A stretch of 64,000 nucleotides of DNA from Dechloromonas denitrificans. GTDB taxonomy: Bacteria > Pseudomonadota > Gammaproteobacteria > Burkholderiales > Rhodocyclaceae. The notes beneath the pieces were generated by a model. That model made no database searches. It was not told where the DNA came from and saw only the letters and a program-made list of their open reading frames with translations. The stretch spans positions 124,001 to 188,000 of the forward strand of contig NZ_CP075185.1 of assembly GCF_020510685.1 (NCBI RefSeq). The letters run 5' to 3'. Both the position numbers and the translations under genes were made by a program. Below are positions 46,947 to 55,418 of the stretch, in pieces; position 1 is the first letter of the stretch; each line of letters begins with the position of its first letter.

Positions 46947-48272
46947 CTACTGCTGTTTGGGTCGTTCATCGAGCACGCGCTTGGCTTTGCCGGTCAGCGT
47001 GCGGGGGATGGAGTCATGCTCCATGACGGTGATCCGCGTCGAGATGCCGATGATCGTCTTGATGTGGTGCTGCAGTTCCTTGCTGATCGTCTGGATCTCG
47101 CTCGGCGACAGCTTGCCGGACAGTTCGCGCTGCAGTTCGCAGCGCACTTCGACGTTGTCGAGATGGCCGTCGCGCGTCAGCAGGATCTGGTAGGTGCCGG
47201 CCAGCCGCGGGTCGCGCAGGATCTGTTCCTCGATCTGGGTCGGGAAGACATTGACGCCGCGGACGATCAGCATGTCGTCGGAACGCCCGGTGATCTTGCC
47301 GATCCGGCGGAACGAACGGGAGGTCGGCGGCAGCAGGCGGGTCAGGTCGCGGGTCCGGTAGCGGATGACCGGGAAGGCTTCCTTGGTCAGCGAGGTGAAC
47401 ACCAGCTCGCCTTCCTCGCCGTCGGGCAGCACTTCGCCGGTTTCCGGGTCGATGATCTCGGGGTAGAAATGGTCTTCCCAGATCACCGGGCCGTCCTTGC
47501 TCTCGATGCATTCGCAGGCGACGCCGGGGCCCATCACTTCGGTCAGGCCGTAGATGTCGATGGCGTCGATGCCGAGCTTGCGTTCGATCTCATGGCGCAT
47601 CCCTTCGCCCCACGGCTCGGCGCCGAAGATGCCGACCTTCAGCGAGATGTCGGCCGGCTTGATGCCGAGCCGCTCGAATTCCTCGGCGATGACCAGCGAG
47701 TAGGACGGCGTGACCATGATCGCGTCCGGCTTGAAGTCCATGATCTGCTGCACCTGCTTTTCGGTCTGGCCGCCGGACATCGGCACGGCGCAGCAGCCGG
47801 CGCGTTCGATCCCGTAATGGGCGCCGAGGCCGCCGGTGAACATCCCGTAGCCGTAGGCGTTATGCACCATGTCGCCGGCCCGGACGCCGGCCGCGCGCAG
47901 CGAGCGGGCGATCAGGTCGGACCAGTTGTCGATGTCCCTGGTGGTGTAGCCGACGACCACCGACTTGCCGGTCGTGCCGCTCGAGGCGTGCAGGCGGGCC
48001 ACCTTGGCGCGCGGCACGGCAAACAGGCCGAACGGATAGTTGTCGCGCAGGTCGAGCTTGGTCATGAACGGGAACTTGCCGATATCGGCCAGCGTCTTCA
48101 GGTCGTCCGGGTGGATGCCCTTGTCCAGGCACTTGCGGCGATACGGCTCGACGTTGTCGTAGGTGTGGCGCACCGACCATTTCAGGCGCTCCAGTTGCAG
48201 CGCGGAAATCTCGTCGCGGCTGGCGCTCTCGATCGGCTCGAGGTCGCCGGGCAGGGGTTTTTTGACAGTCAT
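46947..48272 (-). CDS. paaK: Phenylacetate-CoA ligase, aerobic type
   Basis: A 441-residue adenylate-forming enzyme that activates phenylacetate with ATP and CoA. Motifs: 'RLHASSGTTGKSVVVGYT' (P-loop), 'GIFGAEPWGEGMRHEIE', 'DIYGLTEVMGPGVACE' and 'RIGKITGRSDDMLIVRGVNV'. Length and motifs match PaaK. The spacers on both sides of this gene carry related short A/T-richer repeats, unlike the tight overlaps elsewhere in the operon. Confidence 0.96.
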   Translation of the reverse strand: MTVKKPLPGDLEPIESASRDEISALQLERLKWSVRHTYDNVEPYRRKCLDKGIHPDDLKTLADIGKFPFMTKLDLRDNYPFGLFAVPRAKVARLHASSGTTGKSVVVGYTTRDIDNWSDLIARSLRAAGVRAGDMVHNAYGYGMFTGGLGAHYGIERAGCCAVPMSGGQTEKQVQQIMDFKPDAIMVTPSYSLVIAEEFERLGIKPADISLKVGIFGAEPWGEGMRHEIERKLGIDAIDIYGLTEVMGPGVACECIESKDGPVIWEDHFYPEIIDPETGEVLPDGEEGELVFTSLTKEAFPVIRYRTRDLTRLLPPTSRSFRRIGKITGRSDDMLIVRGVNVFPTQIEEQILRDPRLAGTYQILLTRDGHLDNVEVRCELQRELSGKLSPSEIQTISKELQHHIKTIIGISTRITVMEHDSIPRTLTGKAKRVLDERPKQQ

Positions 48273-48282
48273 GGTTATCTCC

Positions 48283-48370
48283 TCTGTTGGTTGTTAGCTG
48301 TTAGTCGTTAGTAGCTGGAGTTGTTAGCGGGTTTGCTAGCAACTCTTGCCTCCTAACAACTAGTTGCTGC
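48283..48370. repeat. Short repeats between paaK and paaI
   Basis: An 80-bp spacer made of recurring TTAG words: GGTTGTTAGCTGTTAG, TTAGTAGCTGG, GAGTTGTTAG (48318-48327), TTTGCTAG (48332-48339) and TAACAACTAGTTG. The GAGTTGTTAG and TTTGCTAG words are shared with the spacer downstream of paaK, and inverted copies (GCTAGCAACTC) allow hairpins. Confidence 0.65.
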
Positions 48371-48832
48371 CGTTTGCAGTCCGGCGATGACTTCGCCGCT
48401 GATGCGATAGCTCTTGCCGCGGAACAGCGCAACGGTCCGGCCGTCGGCGGTACGCACCGTGACGTCATAGACGCCGGTGCGGCCTGATGCCGACTGTTCG
48501 ATGGACTCGGCTTCGAGCGTTTCGCCTTCGCGGGCCGGGGCCAGAAAGTCGATGTGGCAGGCCGAAGCCACCGTGTTCTTGTTGTAGCTGTTGCAGGAAT
48601 AGGCGAAGGCGGTGTCGGCTAGGCTGAAGATCATGCCGCCGTGGCAGATGTGGTGGCCATTGACCATGTCGCCGCGAACCGCCATGGTGAGCAGGGCCTT
48701 GCCCGGCTGGACGCGGACGATCTTCATGCCGAGCGCCTGGGCGGCGCGGTCGCGCGCCCACATCGCCGTGGCGGTGGCATCAGCCAAGGTCTGGGCTTCT
48801 TCGGCGGTCGGTTTGGGGTGATGTTCAGTCAT
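48353..48832 (-). CDS. paaI: Phenylacetate-pathway hotdog thioesterase
   Basis: A 159-residue hotdog-fold acyl-CoA thioesterase: 'VNGHHICHGGMIFSLADTAF' holds the catalytic Asp helix, followed by 'ACHIDFLAPAREGETLEAES' and 'VYDVTVRTADGRTVALFRGK'. PaaI hydrolyses stalled ring-hydroxylated phenylacetyl-CoA thioesters to rescue CoA. The ATG at 48832 has a GGAAAG ribosome-binding site and overlaps the end of paaH by 8 nt. Confidence 0.94.
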   Translation of the reverse strand: MTEHHPKPTAEEAQTLADATATAMWARDRAAQALGMKIVRVQPGKALLTMAVRGDMVNGHHICHGGMIFSLADTAFAYSCNSYNKNTVASACHIDFLAPAREGETLEAESIEQSASGRTGVYDVTVRTADGRTVALFRGKSYRISGEVIAGLQTAATSC

Positions 48833-50354
48833 GGATTTTCTTTCCGGCAAAAACGGCGCGCTGGATCAGCGGCGAGACGCGGTAGCGGTCTTCGCCGTAG
48901 CTGGCGCCGAGATGGGTGAGGACATTGCGGATGTTCGGCAGGCCGACCTGATCGGCCCAGGCGAGTGGTCCCTGGGGATAATTGACGCCGAGGCGCATCG
49001 CCGAATCGGCGGCGGCAGCCGAGCAGACGCCCTGATTGACGGCATCGGCCGCCTCGTTGGCGAGCATGGCGACGCTGCGCATGACGGCCAGGCCGGGAAT
49101 GTCGGCGAAACGCGAGACGGCGAAACCGGCTGCCTGGAGTAGACCGCAGGCGGCGTTGGCGGCCTCCGGGTCGCACTGTTCGGCAACGGCGATGGCCAGG
49201 CGCGTGGCCTTGCCGTAGTCGAGGGCGAGGTCGATCAGCACGGTGTTGGCGACGCCGCTCTCGGCTGCCCGTTGCGTGGCGCTGCGGCCGTCGGTGACGT
49301 AGAGCGCGGCGCGGCCGATCTCGGCGATCCGGCCACCGTTTTCAGGGACACGGCTGAACGACAGGCTGCAGTGATGCAGTCGGTCGACCAGCGCTTCGGC
49401 GGCCGCCGATTCGCCGACGATGCTGATCTTGCCGACCGGCGTCTGGGCCGCTTCGCTTTGCGGCACGGCTTTCACGGCACCCTCACGGTAATCGTAGAAA
49501 CCGCGGCCGCTCTTCTTGCCGAAGAAGCCGGCATCGACCAGCTCCTGCTGCAGCAGCGAGGGCAGGAAGCGCTGGTCGTGGTAGAAGGCGCGCCACACCG
49601 AGTTGGTCACGGCGAAATTGACATCGTGGCCGATCATGTCCATCAGCTCGAACGGCCCCATGCGGAAACCGCCGGCCTCGCGCAGCACGGCGTCGATCGT
49701 GGCGTAGTCGGCGGCGCCTTCCTGGGCCAGGCGCAGGGCCTCGGCGTAATAGGGGCGGGCGACGCGGTTGACGATGAAGCCGGGCGTCGATTTGGCATGC
49801 ACCGGGGTCTTGCCCCAGGCGGCGGCGGTGGCGAACAGCGTCGCGGCGACGGCCGGTTCGGTGGCCAGACCGGAGACGATTTCGACCAGCGCCATCAACG
49901 GTGCCGGATTGAAGAAGTGCAGGCCGGCCAGCCGTTCCGGGCGCTGCAAGGCGGCGCCGATGGCGGTGACCGAGATCGACGAGGTGTTGGTGCCGAACAG
50001 GCAGTCGGGGCCGACGATGGCTTCGAGGTCGGCGTAAAGCTTCTGCTTGGCTGCGAGGTTCTCGACGATGGCTTCGACGACCAGGCCGGCATCGGCCAGA
50101 TCGGCCAGTTGCTCGACCGGGATCAGGCGGGCGCCGGCCGCCTGCGCGGCTTCGGCGCTCAGCTTGCCCTTGGCGGCGAGCTTGGCGAACTGGGCACGAA
50201 TGCCGTCGACCGCCTTTTCGGCAGCGCCGGGGCGGTTGTCGAGCAGCTTGACCGGGTGGCCGGCAGCCGCCGCGACCTGGGCGATGCCGGCGCCCATGGC
50301 GCCGGTGCCGACCACCGCGATGACGGTTTGTTGGGGTAGGGGTGGGTGACTCAC
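48825..50354 (-). CDS. paaH: 3-hydroxyacyl-CoA dehydrogenase of phenylacetate degradation
   Basis: A 509-residue NAD-dependent dehydrogenase. N-terminal Rossmann domain: 'VIAVVGTGAMGAGIAQVAAA'; 'LFGTNTSSISVTAIGAAL'; 'LAGLHFFNPAPLMALVEIV'; then two 3HCDH C-terminal domains ('GFIVNRVARPYYAEALRL' and 'NYPQGPLAWADQVGLPNI'). It oxidises 3-hydroxyadipyl-CoA. The start is a GTG at 50354, 4 nt after paaG and behind GGAGAG. The length fits the two-domain PaaH type. Confidence 0.94.
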   Translation of the reverse strand: MSHPPLPQQTVIAVVGTGAMGAGIAQVAAAAGHPVKLLDNRPGAAEKAVDGIRAQFAKLAAKGKLSAEAAQAAGARLIPVEQLADLADAGLVVEAIVENLAAKQKLYADLEAIVGPDCLFGTNTSSISVTAIGAALQRPERLAGLHFFNPAPLMALVEIVSGLATEPAVAATLFATAAAWGKTPVHAKSTPGFIVNRVARPYYAEALRLAQEGAADYATIDAVLREAGGFRMGPFELMDMIGHDVNFAVTNSVWRAFYHDQRFLPSLLQQELVDAGFFGKKSGRGFYDYREGAVKAVPQSEAAQTPVGKISIVGESAAAEALVDRLHHCSLSFSRVPENGGRIAEIGRAALYVTDGRSATQRAAESGVANTVLIDLALDYGKATRLAIAVAEQCDPEAANAACGLLQAAGFAVSRFADIPGLAVMRSVAMLANEAADAVNQGVCSAAAADSAMRLGVNYPQGPLAWADQVGLPNIRNVLTHLGASYGEDRYRVSPLIQRAVFAGKKIHD

Positions 50355-50358
50355 GCCT

Positions 50359-51153
50359 TCACTCTCCGGTGAAATTCGGCGCACGTTTGGCCATGAAGGC
50401 GGCGACGCCCTCGGCGTAATCCGGGCTCCAGCCCAGTTCGCGCATGAAGCCGCCTTCGAAGGACAGTTGCTGCTCCAGCGTGTGGCCGGGGGCGGCATGC
50501 ATCGCCTGACGGGTGCGGACCAGTGCCTTGGTCGGGGCGGTGGACAGTTGTTTGGCGATGGCATCGACCGTCGCCGCGAACTCGGCGTCCTCGACGCATT
50601 GCCAGATCAAACCCCAGGCGGCGGCCTTCTCGGCCGGCAGCTTCTCGGCGAGCAGGGCGAGGCCCATGGCGCGGGCCATGCCGACCCGTTGCGGCAGGAA
50701 CCAGGTGCCGCCGGTGTCGGGAATCAGGCCGATCTTGCTGAAAGCCTGCAGAAAGGAAGCCGACTTGGCGGCGATCACCAGGTCGCAGGCCAGGGCGACC
50801 GAGGCGCCGGCCCCGGCAGCGATGCCGTTGACCGCGGCGATGGTCGGCACGCGCAGGTTCTGCAGACGGAGCACCAGCGGCTTGTAGTTGCGTTCGACGG
50901 TATTGCCGATGTCCGGCATCTTGCCGGCCTGCATCTGCATGGCCCGGTCCCCGAGATCCTGCCCGGCCGAGAAGCCGCGTCCGGCGCCGCTCAGCACCAG
51001 CACGCGGATCGCCGTGTTGTCCTGAACGTGGTCGAGGGCGGTGCGCAGCTCGGCGTGCATGGCGTCGGTGAAGCTGTTCAGCTTGTCCGGCCGGTTCAGC
51101 GTCAGGCGGGCGATGCCGTCGGCGACTTCAAAGGTGATGTTGTCAAAGTTCAT
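50359..51153 (-). CDS. paaG: 1,2-epoxyphenylacetyl-CoA isomerase
   Basis: A 264-residue crotonase-fold isomerase: 'LTLNRPDKLNSFTDAMHAEL', 'LSGAGRGFSAGQDLGDRAM', 'VNGIAAGAGASVALACDLV' and 'FSKIGLIPDTGGTWFLPQRV'. The pattern matches PaaG, which turns the ring epoxide into the oxepin-CoA; the catalytic aspartate of PaaG-type isomerases is in 'LIPDTGG'. Preceded by paaN in the same operon, 9 nt apart. Confidence 0.94.
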   Translation of the reverse strand: MNFDNITFEVADGIARLTLNRPDKLNSFTDAMHAELRTALDHVQDNTAIRVLVLSGAGRGFSAGQDLGDRAMQMQAGKMPDIGNTVERNYKPLVLRLQNLRVPTIAAVNGIAAGAGASVALACDLVIAAKSASFLQAFSKIGLIPDTGGTWFLPQRVGMARAMGLALLAEKLPAEKAAAWGLIWQCVEDAEFAATVDAIAKQLSTAPTKALVRTRQAMHAAPGHTLEQQLSFEGGFMRELGWSPDYAEGVAAFMAKRAPNFTGE

Positions 51154-51162
51154 GGGCTGTCC

Positions 51163-52830
51163 TCAAACGTGGTAGCGGCGCTGGACGACGCGGAAGCGGT
51201 TGGCGACGAAGGCGGAGTCGGCGTAGGAGGCGTTGGCCGACGGGTTGCCGCCGGTGCCGTGGTAGTCGGAGTAGGCCGTCGACTGATTGACGAAGACGCC
51301 GCCGGTCAGGTTGATCGACAGCGCGACCTTGGAACGCCAGGTGGCGGCGGTCATCGCCTCGATCACTTCGGGCCGGGTCGAATAGATGCCGGCGGTCAGC
51401 GCGCCGTGCGTGCTGATGATGCGTTCGGACAGGGCGATGGCGGCGGCGGTATCGGCCACCTTGACGATGAAGCTGATCGGCCCGAAACGCTCTTCCATGT
51501 ACTTGGCTTCTTCGCCGGCAGCACAGGCGAGGAGCACCGGGGTGCGCACTTCGGCCTTGGGGAAATCGGGGTTTTCCAGCCGGGTCGGGGCGAGGATGAC
51601 CGTGCCCAGCTTGCCGGAACCGGCTTCCTCTATGCGCTTCAGCGTATCGGCCGACTGGATGGCGCCGAGCACGGCGAAGGCGACTTCCGGCTTGGCCAGG
51701 AAACCGGTGACGGCATTGGCCAGGTCGCGACAGATCTCGTCGTAGGACTTGTGGCCCTCTTCGGTGTCGATGCCGGCGGCCGGCACCAGGATGGCTTGCG
51801 AGGTGGTGCACATCTGGCCGGAGTAGAGCGACAGCGTGAAGGCCAGGTTGCCAAGCATCTTGCGGTAGGCATCGGTCGAGTCGATGACGATGTTGTTGAC
51901 GCCGGCCAGCTCGGCATAGACCTGGGCCTGCCGGCAGTGGTCGATCAGCCATTGGCCGAAGACATTGCCGCCGGTGAAGTCGACCGACTTGACGGCCGGG
52001 TGGGTGACCAGCTGCTGGGTGGTTTCGCGCTTGTCGGTGACGCACAGCGTGACCAGGTTGGGATCGATGCCGTTTTCGGCGAGCACGGCGCGGATGGTGC
52101 GGACGGTGATCGCCGCCGGCAGAATGGCGTTGCTGTGCGGCTTGACGATTACCGCGTTGCCGGTGGCCAGCGCCGCGAACAGGCCGGGGTAGGTGTTCCA
52201 GGTCGGGAAGGTGCCGCAGCCGACGACGACGGCGACGCCCCGCCCGACGATTTCGAAATGCTTCTTCATGACCAGCGGCGGGTTCTTGCCCTGCGGCTTT
52301 TCCCAGACCGTTTCGGCCGGCACGAAGCTCTGCTCGCGCCAGGCGTAGGCGACGGCTTCCAGGCCGCGCTCCTGGGCATGCGGCGAGCCGGCCTGGAAGG
52401 CCATCATCCAGCCCTGGCCGGTGGTCATCATCACGGCATGGGCCAGTTCGAAGCTCTGCTGGTTCAGGCGGCTGAGGATTTCGATGCAGATGCCGGTGCG
52501 GCCTTCGGCGCCGACTGCCTGCCAGGCCGGCATGGCTTGCTGGCCGGCGGCGATCAGCGCGGCGAAGTCGCAAACCGGGTATTGCACGGCGAGGGCGACC
52601 CCGTACGGCGATTGCTCGCCGCCGGTCCAGCCGCTTTCGCCCGGCTGGTTGAGCGCGAACGGCTGGCCGAGGTGGCTTGCGTAGGCTTTCTTGCCGTCGT
52701 CCGGCGCCGTTTCGCCATACACCTTGGGGCTCGGCATTTCATTGAAGGCCGACCAGTAGCCGCGGGTGTGGATGGCATTCAGGGCGCCGTCCAGCGTGGC
52801 GCGGTGTTTCTCGAATAGGGGGTGAGTCAT
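51163..52830 (-). CDS. paaN: PaaN-type aldehyde dehydrogenase of phenylacetate degradation
   Basis: A 555-residue aldehyde-dehydrogenase-fold protein of the PaaN family: 'VAVVVGCGTFPTWNTYPGLF', 'VKSVDFTGGNVFGQWL', catalytic glutamate in 'VYAELAGVNNIVID' and nucleophile in 'LSLYSGQMCTTSQAIL'. It oxidises the open-ring semialdehyde-CoA. E. coli PaaZ fuses this domain to a MaoC-type hydratase that opens the oxepin ring; this protein has no such domain, so a separate hydratase must do that step. It is the first gene of the minus-strand operon. Confidence 0.9.
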   Translation of the reverse strand: MTHPLFEKHRATLDGALNAIHTRGYWSAFNEMPSPKVYGETAPDDGKKAYASHLGQPFALNQPGESGWTGGEQSPYGVALAVQYPVCDFAALIAAGQQAMPAWQAVGAEGRTGICIEILSRLNQQSFELAHAVMMTTGQGWMMAFQAGSPHAQERGLEAVAYAWREQSFVPAETVWEKPQGKNPPLVMKKHFEIVGRGVAVVVGCGTFPTWNTYPGLFAALATGNAVIVKPHSNAILPAAITVRTIRAVLAENGIDPNLVTLCVTDKRETTQQLVTHPAVKSVDFTGGNVFGQWLIDHCRQAQVYAELAGVNNIVIDSTDAYRKMLGNLAFTLSLYSGQMCTTSQAILVPAAGIDTEEGHKSYDEICRDLANAVTGFLAKPEVAFAVLGAIQSADTLKRIEEAGSGKLGTVILAPTRLENPDFPKAEVRTPVLLACAAGEEAKYMEERFGPISFIVKVADTAAAIALSERIISTHGALTAGIYSTRPEVIEAMTAATWRSKVALSINLTGGVFVNQSTAYSDYHGTGGNPSANASYADSAFVANRFRVVQRRYHV

Positions 52831-53207
52831 TTGCTTCCTCCGGGAGTGGGGCGTTTTCTTGTCGAGAGACAGCCGGTGAAGGCCGTTCTTCGGGTAATTC
52901 GTTACCAACTATTGCTAAGACTGTTGATGAAATGTATCACGTCATTTGCTCCTGTTGTGAAGTTTTAAATGCGGGAAGTCATTCCTCGGTGCACCAAAAA
53001 ATACATCAAAAACAATCATTGAATTCTGTTTTATAAGGAAAATTCAAGTGCTTTGACAGCCCCCTCGGCAAAAATGTTTCGTTCTATTTTCACAAAGCGA
53101 TACAAAAAGCGTTGACTAATCGAATGAATGTGTAACATGATGCTTCCACGGCAGCCTGCTTCGGGCTGACCTTCTACCTGACGATCCGACCTGAGGAGGA
53201 GACACAC
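52831..53207. promoter_or_regulatory. Divergent promoter region of the paa locus
   Basis: 377 bp without a gene, clearly A/T-richer than the flanks, between paaN (minus) and the diiron oxygenase gene (plus). A TTGACT (about 53112-53117) followed by TAACAT 15 nt further on could be a plus-strand sigma-70 promoter with short spacing, and GAGGAGGAG precedes the plus-strand ATG. PaaX or another effector-responsive regulator would be expected to bind here; no perfect match to a known PaaX operator was recognised by eye. Confidence 0.6.
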
Positions 53208-54236
53208 ATGGCAAGTAATAAAGAGCGTTTCGCGGACAAGATGGAATTTCCGCCGGCTACACCGCAGCCGAACATTTATCCGCTGTCCTGGAACAGCAAG
53301 ACCAAGAAGTTGCAGGAAGTCTGGGAAGCCTCGTTGCGCGAGAACTGGGATCCGGAAAAGCTGCCCTGGGATACCCTGGATGTGGACAGCTACACCTGGG
53401 AAGAGCGCGAATCCATCGCCTACTGGTGGAGCCTGCTGTCGGTATTCGACGCCTCGGCACCGCCGGTGTTCGCCGAAGCGCTGATCAAGACCTATGAAGT
53501 GCATGAGGAAGATCCGGTCCGCAAATGCTTCTTCTCGGTCACCCGCGACGAACAGAACCACGAGATCATGTGCGGCCTGGCCATTACCAAGCTGCTCGGC
53601 CATCCGGACCCGCTGACCTACGTGCCGAAGACCGACCTCGGCAAGCGCCTGCAGAAGAATGTCGCCTGGCTGTATTTCAACGGCGGCCGCTACTGGACCG
53701 GTTACAAGCAGGCGGTGCCGAAGTACGACCTGGCCGTCCTGTTCAGCTCCTTCCTGATGGGCGAGATCGCTGCCGCGACCATCTTCAAGCAGATGTTCGA
53801 CAACTCCCGCGAACCCGTCTTCAAGGAGGGCTTCAAGAACATCGGCCGTGACGAAGGCCGGCACATGGCCATCTGCATGGCGGTGATGGAGCGCGACTAT
53901 CCGGGCCTCGACGAATCGACCAAGGCCGTCGTCACCAAGCAGATCCGCGCCGGTTACCTGTTCCTGTCGGCCGTGCTGTTCGAGCCACCGATGGAATTCT
54001 GGGACCTCCCGGCCGACTTCATCGGCAACCAGCGGGAAGCCGAAGAAGTGGCACGCGGCGCCGGTTTCGGCATCCCGAGCTACGAAGCCAAGCTGGAAAA
54101 CTGGCGTAATGCGATGCTCAACCTGAAGGGCGTGCTCGACCGCTACAACATTCCGTTCCCGGCCATTCCGGAAGTCGGCATCTCCGGCCAGGAAGTGTCG
54201 GAAATCGACATGGAAGACATCATTCCGGTCTTCTAA
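53208..54236 (+). CDS. Uncharacterised ferritin-like diiron oxygenase
   Basis: A 342-residue protein with a complete carboxylate-bridged diiron ligand set: E90 in 'PPVFAEALIKTYEVHEED', E115-x-x-H118 in 'VTRDEQNHEI', E186 in 'SSFLMGEIAAATIF' and E216-x-x-H219 in 'NIGRDEGRHMAI'. The 25- and 30-residue spacings are those of ferritin-fold oxygenases. It is not PaaA, BoxB, a bacterial multicomponent hydroxylase alpha subunit or ribonucleotide reductase R2; the DExRH context is loosely like AcsF cyclases. The next gene encodes a ferredoxin-NAD reductase, so the two probably form a two-component oxygenase. Divergent from the paa operon and followed by paaX, which suggests an aromatic acid or CoA-thioester substrate (inference). 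Confidence 0.85.
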   Translation: MASNKERFADKMEFPPATPQPNIYPLSWNSKTKKLQEVWEASLRENWDPEKLPWDTLDVDSYTWEERESIAYWWSLLSVFDASAPPVFAEALIKTYEVHEEDPVRKCFFSVTRDEQNHEIMCGLAITKLLGHPDPLTYVPKTDLGKRLQKNVAWLYFNGGRYWTGYKQAVPKYDLAVLFSSFLMGEIAAATIFKQMFDNSREPVFKEGFKNIGRDEGRHMAICMAVMERDYPGLDESTKAVVTKQIRAGYLFLSAVLFEPPMEFWDLPADFIGNQREAEEVARGAGFGIPSYEAKLENWRNAMLNLKGVLDRYNIPFPAIPEVGISGQEVSEIDMEDIIPVF

Positions 54237-54324
54237 GCAGCCATAAGAAATGCTGCCGGCCGGTGCTCCGCAAGGGGTGTCGGCCTTGCCGCAAGAGAGA
54301 GACGAATAGACAAAGGGGAAGAAA

Positions 54325-55374
54325 ATGGCTCGTATCGTGATGCAGCCTTCGGGCAAGTCGGTCGATTGCAACTACGGCGACACGGTTTTGATGGCGCTCG
54401 AAAAGGCCGGCTACGCGCTGCCCAACAACTGCCGGGCCGGCGCTTGCGGCGAGTGCAAGGTCAAGGTCACCGGCGGCCAGTTCGACCAGGGCATGGTGCT
54501 CGACATGGCGCTGTCGCAGGACGAGCGCAAGCAGGGTTACGGCCTGATGTGCATGGCCAAGCCGATTTCCGAGGAACTGGTCATCGAATGGGGCACCCTC
54601 GATGCCCGGCCCAAACTCTTCCCGCCGCGCGAAGACGCGCTGTTCGTGGTGACCGACAAGCGCCCGGTCGCGGCGCGCGTCGTTGAAGTGCGGATGCGCC
54701 CGGTCGGCCAGCCGATCCGTTACTGGCCCGGCCAGTACGTCACGGTCGGCAATCCACGCGCCGACGTGCCGGCCCGCGCCTACTCGATTTCCAACGCGCC
54801 GCGCCCGGATGGCGAACTGGTGCTGCAGGTGGCCCGCGCCGAGGGCGGCAAGACCAGCAACTGGATACACGACAGCCTGAATATCGGCGACAGCCTGAAA
54901 ATTTCCGGCGCCTACGGCACCTTCATCGGCGACCCGGCGGTCGATACGCCGGTTCTCTGCCTGGCCGCCGGTACCGGCCTCGCGCCGGTCCTGGCGCTGG
55001 CCGAAGCCGCCTTGCGCCGCGGTTTCCGCAAGCCGGTGACGATGCTCTTCTCGGCGCGCACCAAAGAAGACGTGTACAGCCAGGGGATGATGGCCTGGTG
55101 GCGTACCAAGCATCGCAATTTCGACTACAAGGTGACGCTGACCCGCGAAACCGCCGAAGGCTATCTGGCCGGCCGGGTGGACGCGGTGTTGCCGAAAATG
55201 TTTCCCGACCTGTCGAAACACACCATCTTCGTCGCCGGCAGCCCGGAGTTCGTCGAAACCTGTGTTGCCACCATCAAGAAACTCGGCGCCCGGGACGATT
55301 TGATCCACACCGAAGGCTTCTTCGCGCAGCAGCAACCGGTGACGGCCGATGCCGATCACCTGTTGCCAGCCTGA
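54325..55374 (+). CDS. [2Fe-2S] ferredoxin-FAD-NAD(P)H oxygenase reductase
   Basis: A 349-residue electron-transfer protein. The N-terminal plant-type ferredoxin has C36, C41, C44 ('CRAGACGECK') and C76 ('LMCMAKP'); the FAD domain has 'RAYSIS' (151-156) and the NAD(P)H domain 'LAAGTGLAPVLA' (213-224). The order ferredoxin-FAD-NAD is that of phenol- or benzoate-oxygenase reductases (DmpP/BenC type), opposite to PaaE. The gene lies 88 bp after the diiron oxygenase and is its obvious electron donor. Confidence 0.9.
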   Translation: MARIVMQPSGKSVDCNYGDTVLMALEKAGYALPNNCRAGACGECKVKVTGGQFDQGMVLDMALSQDERKQGYGLMCMAKPISEELVIEWGTLDARPKLFPPREDALFVVTDKRPVAARVVEVRMRPVGQPIRYWPGQYVTVGNPRADVPARAYSISNAPRPDGELVLQVARAEGGKTSNWIHDSLNIGDSLKISGAYGTFIGDPAVDTPVLCLAAGTGLAPVLALAEAALRRGFRKPVTMLFSARTKEDVYSQGMMAWWRTKHRNFDYKVTLTRETAEGYLAGRVDAVLPKMFPDLSKHTIFVAGSPEFVETCVATIKKLGARDDLIHTEGFFAQQQPVTADADHLLPA

Positions 55375-55418
55375 TTTGATGCCCTCCGCCCTGTTCAGTA
55401 CCGGGTGGAGTCGCTAAC

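Noticed and set aside
50467..52818. 783-codon plus-strand open frame opposite paaG and paaN
   Set aside because: Spans two well-supported minus-strand genes and has no domain pattern; a GC-driven shadow.
53112..53140. PaaX or PaaR operator in the divergent paa promoter region
   Set aside because: Several TTGAC and AATC words occur, but none forms a convincing match to a known operator; a motif search across paa promoters would be needed.
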